This document shows positions 58,110 through 64,000 of a stretch of 64,000 nt of DNA, in pieces. The notes under the pieces were generated by a model that was given only the letters and a program-made list of their open reading frames with translations, was not told the DNA's origin and did no database searches. The translations under genes and the position numbers were made by a program. Where the stretch lies: assembly GCA_030998225.1 (NCBI GenBank), contig JAPYXD010000680.1, positions 6,510,001 through 6,574,000 of the forward strand, written 5' to 3'. Source of the stretch: Diplolepis rosae. Taxonomy: Eukaryota > Arthropoda > Insecta > Hymenoptera > Diplolepididae. Every line of letters starts with the position of its first letter. Position 1 is the first letter of the stretch.

Positions 58110-58830
58110 TTTGGTCAAGTACTTAGTCTACTGCCGGAAGTCGAAATTCTCTGATCTTCCGCTCGTATCAGCGACGCTATATTAAAGCAATAAACCATTG
58201 TCCAGTCTGGATATTGTGGAGATCGTAATAAACGAGATTTTAGGTACCTTGTGACTAAATCCAGAAAGTTATCAGCGTTTACTCCGAAATGGGCAAACTT
58301 GGGTATATAAATCAGATAGAATAGTCAAGTTAAAGAAGAGTAGAAAAAGTATATGGGTATTGGATTTAAAGTTACATACATAGAATTTATTGGCAACTTA
58401 CATTTATAGTTTTTAAGATGTTTTAAAGTTCAATTTCGATTTATTTATTGGCCCTTTGATTTTAAAACTTTAACAGTTCAAAGCTTTGAAACTTAAAGTT
58501 CGTAGAGATTTTTCTGTAGAAATTTAACTGGATTTAGTCAGAATGTTTTCTAAAATCAGGTGGTTTTGCTTCAAAGGATCAACTTGTCGTGAGACTCTAG
58601 GAATATTTAGTTATATTTCTGTCATGAAAGGATGAGAATTTTTTCACATTTGAAATTTATGAGACTTATTAAAAGCAATTAAAAAATAAAAAGGTTGGTA
58701 TTGAATTTTATTATGGAAATAGAATGCTTTTCCAATTTGTCTGATAAAAAAATGTCTGTATAACTGAAAGAGATAGAGGATATTTCATAAATTGTATTAA
58801 ATATTATTTTATTAATTATTCATGTGTTCA
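58110..58830 (-). promoter_or_regulatory. Presumptive 5' UTR and proximal promoter of the mannosidase gene
   Basis: This is the sequence upstream of the ATG on the minus strand. A TATA-like TTTAATATAG lies at 58177-58187, about 70 bases before the ATG. The 100 bases next to the ATG are less AT-rich than the surroundings. No splice acceptor or clear initiator was identified, so a non-coding first exon further right remains possible. The rest (58260-58830) is AT-rich with no recognised feature. Confidence 0.25.
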
Positions 58831-59024
58831 AATTAGAGCTGTGCGTTTTTCGATTTGAATCGGGTTTTTTTTTTAAGCGACTTTTTTCTAAGTGCATTCG
58901 AAACGAAGTGGTTAGTTCGAAAGTCGATTCGGTTTTATTTAGATTAGAGATGAGCAATTAGAAAGTTAATTCGAATAAATCGTGATAAATAAATAAGAGT
59001 TTATATTTAAAATAATGCACTTAA

Positions 59025-59930
59025 CCCATTAACGCCTGAACGGACGTTTTTTCCCGCAAACTTTCCGGCCATAACAAAAATTATGTAGAAAGTTTATAAA
59101 AAATCCAGCCAAGGTTTTTCATCTTCTTTGATAATCTTGCCCTAATTTTTCGATAAAACGTAATCCTTCATTGTTATTAATAATTTTATTGAAAAAAAAG
59201 TGAAATTATCGAGATCGATTACTTTTAAAACCAACGAAACACATGGAAATCGAATTCCAAGAACCACAGAAATCGTTTTTCTCGCGTCCATAGACATAAA
59301 ACTCGAAGTTCACTTGCTGTTTGTTAACATTGTACAGATGTCGCTTTCTGACACAGATTTATGCGATTTATAATTTATTTAATTTTGACATTTGACCATA
59401 ATGATGTAAAAAGTTCATAGTATGACTTGAAAATGTGTACTCGGGGGTTTCTAGGATCACTGAACACGAATTTAAAGTTATTATTGAAAAATTATATTGT
59501 TTAAACAATTTGTTTAAACAAACTATGTCTCCGTTCAACTTTTATCCAAGCTGCAACCGAACTTATTTTCTTGAAAACTAAATCTCATGATGACACTTAG
59601 TTATCGAAAATAAAAAAAACAGCAAGTGAACTTCGAGTTTTATGTCTATATGGACGCGAGAAAAACGATTTCTGCGGTTCTTGGAATTCGATTTCCATGT
59701 GTTTCGTTGGTTTTAAAAGTGATCTATTTCGATAATTTCACTTCTTTTTCAATAAAATTCTTAATAACTATGAAAGCTTACGTTTTATCGAAAAATTAGG
59801 GCGAGATTCTCAATGAAGATGAAATTTGACTTCAGAAAAACCTTGGCTGGATTTTTTATAAACTTTCTACATAATTTTTTTGATGGCCGGAAAGTTTGCA
59901 GGAAAAAACGTCCGTTCAGGCGTTAATGGG
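59025..59930. mobile_element. 906-bp palindromic piggyBac-type MITE
   Basis: Exact TTAA on both sides (59021-59024, 59931-59934). Ends CCCATTAACGCCTGAACGG and its inverse are perfect. CCC...GGG ends next to TTAA are the piggyBac signature. The inner arms also pair (CATGGAAATCGAATTCCAAG and inverse). No transposase. Confidence 0.85.
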
Positions 59931-60193
59931 TTAAGCTTCACGAGCCCGAACAAGATCCCAAATCTAAAATATAACCAGGCTTTGGACCCATTGGAGATGG
60001 TTTATGTAAAAATTGCTTCAGATAAAAGTGTCTTATTTTGAATCGTAGAATCAAAAACTAAAATAGAAAATGGAGATTCTTATTTCAAATACTGACTTAA
60101 ATATGTCATAAAGAAGACAATCAGTTACAATATGATAAAAGAAACTCGACTTTTTATGAATATCAATTTACGTGAGTTTAATTTCTTGTTTAA

Positions 60194-60842
60194 AGGGATC
60201 CACCACTTTTAATGTTTTTATTTTATGCGTTTAGACCGCCCATATATTTTTTTCTATGTTTAGTAAATTTATTCAGAAAGGTTTTGGTTTTTTTTTCTAA
60301 ATTCTAGCACCTTTATGTATTTTTAAACAAAAAATTTAGAGTTTTTGGGCATTTTTGGATATTTTTTGACTTTGAATAACTTATTTGTTTTTAACCAATT
60401 GCCATCGTTCTATTTTTATTTTGTTCCATACAAAGCGTAGCAACTTTTTGGATATGGAAAATAAGGCAACATGACTGAAAAAAAAATTACAAATAAAATA
60501 AAGTAAAAAAAATTTAAAAGAGTATCCCAAAATTTTATTTTATTTGTAACTTTTTTCAGTCATGTTGCCTTATTTTCCATATCCAAAAAGTTGCTACACA
60601 TTGTAAGGAACAAAATAAAAAATGAACGATGGCAATTGGTTAATAAACAGATAAGTTATTCAATCTAAAAAAATATCAAAAAAATGCCCAAAAAACCTTA
60701 AATTTTTAGGTTAAAAATACATAAAGATGCTGGAATTTTTAAAAAACCTCCAAACCTTTCTGAATGAAGGTACTAAAAACGAAAAAAATGATATGTAAGG
60801 TCTAAGATCAAAAAATAAAAATACTAAAGGTGTCGGATTCCC
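60194..60842. mobile_element. ~650-bp hairpin element, family F1 copy 3
   Basis: Same arms as 7971-8603 and 20633-21270 (GGGATCCACCACTTTTAATG ... GGTGTCGGATTCCC), with TTAA on both sides. The centre pairs CAGTCATGTTGCCTTATTTT with its inverse. Confidence 0.78.
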
Positions 60843-60846
60843 TTAA

Positions 60847-61375
60847 CAGGAAAATTAATTAAATTTTACTATTAAAATGTATATCATTTAGTTAACTTTC
60901 ATACCTTATTTATATATTTGTCATATTGAAATTCGGAATACTTGGAGATTATTATAATTTATACAAAAGTAGATCTTTATCGATATTACACACAAAGGAG
61001 TTAAAATAAAACAATTTGCATTTTATAAAATGATACATTCCCGTAATTTCAATTTATTTGACGTTAAAGTGATTTTGAGAGTTCAATCATTACATTAGGT
61101 TACTAATATCTCATTAAATCAAACTTGAAGCCCCGTACTCTTTTTAAATTTACAGTTAACTGGCAATGTTTAATATAGTGAACATCATGTCGCGTATTAT
61201 TTACCCGACGAAATATATAAATGGAGAGACTAAAGTTTAGAATTTTTGCAAAATTAAGTTTCATTTCAGGGAAAAACGTGTCATAGTGAGAATTTTCCGC
61301 ATGGAAAATATGGTAATTTACTACACATTGTATCTAACTTTACTATAACCTATACTACAGTTTCATATAATTTTT
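60847..61375. other. AT-rich segment, no feature seen
   Basis: No open frame or repeat recognised. Confidence 0.4.
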
Positions 61376-61527
61376 CGAACCTTTAGTATTTTTACTGCGA
61401 AAAATTCCCAACCCGTTAGGAATAATTACCAGTGGACCTTCATTTTCTCTAGATTCCTAATACTTTTTAGAATTATCATTATAGATTAAAACATATATTG
61501 CTGTATAAAAAGTTTCTCCGTGTATAG
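61376..61527. repeat. MITE fragment, inverse copy of 5277-5405
   Basis: Contains TAGGAATAATTACC and ATTCCTAATACTTTTTAGAAT and ends TTTCTCCGTGTATAG. Confidence 0.55.
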
Positions 61528-61877
61528 CCAGTTCGATTTGAACTGACCAGTTCAAAATTCGATTCGAGTTGAATTTTCTAATAAAGCAATTTCACTTTCA
61601 TAAACAGCTAACTTCACCTCGTTGAACACTGAGGTAAATGCTTTTATTGTGAATCTTAGGAGGTTCACTGGTGATGATATGTTTTATTATACAAAAGGAA
61701 TTGAACCAAACAATAAATTTCACTAATTTTGACATATTTTTTATTTCAAAAATTTCATTATTTAGTTCAAATCCTTTTGCATAATGAGACATATATTCAC
61801 AGATAAATTTATTTCGAAAATTCTTTTTTACTGGAGAAATTTGAAAATAACATCCCTTCCCATGCTTTTCTAATTAA

Positions 61878-62489
61878 GGTAATCTAATTAATCGAAGAAA
61901 ATTAGACCACAGGTAAAAATAGATAATTTTGCTTTCAAGAATAACGATATTATTATCGAAGGGCTAATTTGAAAGATGAAGGATTATTTTCCATGAAAAA
62001 AAATTGAAATGCAGAAAAATAATGCATTTAACAAATTTTATTTTCAACCGAACTTTTTTTCTTATCGCTTCATACCAAATATAAAAAAATAATGTAATTC
62101 TAATAAATCACGGATCATTTTTTCAGGAAAAAGAATCTTCACAACTTCACCGTTCCCAATTTTTGCAAATAAATTCTTTAATGGCTCAAACCATTAAAAA
62201 TCAATTTTCCAAAACAAAATTCTTATAAAAAAATTGATGAATTTGGTAATAATTTATTCATTTTAGGAAATTGGAAACGATTAAGTTGTAGAGTATCGTT
62301 TTTCTGATAAAAAATGATCAGTAATTTACTAGAACCACATCAGTTTTTAAATTTTCTCTGCAATTCAAATTTTTTTCATGCAAAAAAATCTTGTTTCTTT
62401 CAAATTAGCCCTTCGATAATAATATTGCTATTCTTGCAAGCAAAATTATTTATTTTTGCCTGACGTTTAATTTTTTTGAATGCACTACC
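61878..62489. mobile_element. 612-bp hairpin element, family F2 copy 5
   Basis: TTAA at 61874-61877 and 62490-62493. Arms share TATCGAAGGGCTAATTTGAAA and its inverse. Closest to 39270-39886. Its right TTAA is also the left TTAA of the next element. Confidence 0.75.
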
Positions 62490-62493
62490 TTAA

Positions 62494-62905
62494 GGGTATG
62501 TGATACTTGAGAAAAGTTGTAAATTCATGTTAACATTTTAGTCCAGTTTCTACACGTTTGTGTCCAAAATACATAAAATTTTGCCTGAAAAGTTGAGAAA
62601 TGATAGAGAAGATAAAAACGGACGTAGATAGACTACTTTTGACTTCAAAACTGAAAAAAGGTTTTCCATATATATTGCTAAAATTGAACTTTTTTTCAAT
62701 TTTGAAACCAAAATAAGTCTATCTACGTCCGTTTTCATCTTCACTACCATTTCCAAAATATTGAAAAGAAATTTTGTAATAGTTAATTTGGCATGGGGTC
62801 AGTTTTGTTTCGGATTTTTTTAAGTGATAAAACACATAAAAATTTTGTGTACTTTACACACACACAAGTAGAAACCTAAAATCAATAAAAGTTGCTCATC
62901 TCATC
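62494..62905. mobile_element. Family F3 hairpin with an inserted tail-like segment
   Basis: Opens GGGTATGTGATACTTGAG after TTAA. Arms pair AAACGGACGTAGATAGACT with its inverse. A segment at about 62785-62830 (TTGGCATGGGGTCAGTTTTG) resembles the outer end of the hammerhead foldback arm at 2298-2330, so a minus-strand tail may be inserted in the right arm. Confidence 0.6.
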
Positions 62906-63101
62906 GACGAAGTGAAGTTAGCTGGCAATGAAGTGAAAATACTCAATTCGAAAGTAATTCGAATCGTCTTTCGAATTGTTCACTTCGAATCGAAAAAAAA
63001 TCCGAATCGAAGTGAGTAGTTCTAAAGTTATTCGAATCGACTTTCAAACTGCATAGTACAAATCAGGAAGTCGACTCGAATCAATTTGCACAGCTCTAAT
63101 T

Positions 63102-64000
63102 AAAATATTCATTAAAGAGAGTTATATTTAACTAAGAGTTTTAACTCGTTTAAATTCTTGATTCGTATAAGAGTCCCAGGACAGTTTCGTAAAAATAATC
63201 CCAGAAGCAACTTACTTGTCAACCACCTGTTGTTATTCCTGGTTAGAGCAGCACGAAAACTTGATGGTAATCCAAAAGATCCAGCAACAGCTGGCACTAA
63301 TTCTCAAGTTGCACCCGTTTTGTGATTTCGTTTCATTAATGCTTGTCTCCTTCGTCCTATTTCGACAATTTACCAATTTTACGATCAATGTTGATGCTGT
63401 AAAGAGAAACAGAATCGACTAGGTCAGTAATCGAATCAATTCAATTTAAACTGACACCTTCGTCCTGTTCGATATCGCACCATTTTACCTCATTTCATTA
63501 TGTAATTGTAATTTATTCAGGGAATTTCCCTTAAATAGGATAATTTTAATAACAGATTTTTTTGGGAGCTGAAAAGTGTTAATTTTTTTTTTAAATACCT
63601 ATTTCCTATGAAAAAGGAACGCTGTGACACCGCTATGTAAAAATTTTAATAACCATATTTCCAATTTTTACGGTAATTAGAAATTTCAATACGAAATTGG
63701 TTTTTCTACAAATATCCAGGTACAAATTGAATAGAACTTTGGTTACTGTAATTTTAAATGTCGTTCGAAATTCAACCGTTTTTATTCGCAAACATCTGGG
63801 ATTAAAGCCTTGTCCACATTAATTTCTCAAATTTTCAAATTTTGTTCAATTTTGAAGTTTTTGAGTTAATTTATTCAAGTATCAGATGACTTGTGAAATT
63901 CTTTCAATTCCAAAGATTGAGTAAATCAAAAAGGGACTTCGAACTTGAAATCTTATAAAATTGAAATTTTCAATTCTTGTTTCAAAGAAACGCTTTGAAT
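63102..64000. other. Segment with no supported gene
   Basis: 63170-63470 has a more even base mix and overlapping frames on both strands (63112-63297 minus, 63216-63422 plus), with donor-like AAGTAAGTTG on the minus strand near 63209. I recognise no family in either frame. A coding or 5' untranslated exon upstream of the mannosidase start is possible but unproven. The remainder is AT-rich. Confidence 0.3.

Larger units (their letters stand above)
58831..63101. mobile_element. Composite bounded by AATTAGAGCTGTGC ends
   Basis: The left end AATTAGAGCTGTGC and its inverse at 63088-63101 enclose GAATCGA-rich arms (58850-58980 and 62930-63080). Between them lie at least four other elements (59025-59930, 60194-60842, 61878-62489, 62494-62905). 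Either one old element was filled by later insertions, or two separate copies lie in inverse order. Confidence 0.5.

Overview
The window is strongly AT-rich, repeat-dense eukaryotic nuclear DNA. The only host gene I can support is on the minus strand: the first two coding exons of a class I (GH47) alpha-1,2-mannosidase, a Golgi N-glycan trimming enzyme. Its exon 2 is close to insect alpha-Man-Ia as I remember it. That, plus irritans-type mariner, Tc1, pogo-like, TTAA-flanked and Penelope-like elements, points to an insect. A low-GC hymenopteran would fit, but this is a guess.

Layout on the plus strand. 1-5.4 kb holds a Penelope-like element (PLE) endonuclease remnant, a near-perfect 1.4 kb foldback whose two arms each carry a hammerhead-ribozyme-like motif, and a ~160-bp tandem array ending in another hammerhead-like motif. 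5.4-13 kb holds TTAA-flanked hairpin elements, some nested, and small MITEs. 13.8-19.7 kb is a stack of broken DNA transposons: a hairpin element, a pogo-like element, a mariner cut off after its second catalytic Asp, a GC-rich insert, and a decayed Tc1 element. 20-22 kb holds further hairpins and tandem repeats. 22-25.2 kb is mostly free of recognisable repeats. 25.2-29.05 kb is a satellite with ~720-bp higher-order units, split by a 1.4 kb tandem-repeat element that again ends in a hammerhead-like motif. 29-40.4 kb is mixed MITEs, including two elements with tRNA-like modules inside inverted repeats.

Mannosidase exon 2 is at 40484-40699 and exon 1 at 57756-58109. They are joined by a ~17 kb intron that appears to use a GC-AG splice pair. 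That intron is filled with MITEs, a 2.07 kb long-inverted-repeat element, a perfect 126-bp tandem duplication and a 1.1 kb hairpin lying about 100 bp from the exon 1 donor. 58.1-64 kb holds the presumptive 5' flank of the gene and a nested stack of TTAA-flanked hairpins.

I found no later mannosidase exon between 1 and 40483, so intron 2 may be longer than 40 kb, or the later exons may be outside the window or missed. The most interesting signal is the repeated pairing of tandem or foldback repeats with a hammerhead-like motif and a shared downstream tail. This looks like a family of non-autonomous, PLE-related, ribozyme-bearing elements.
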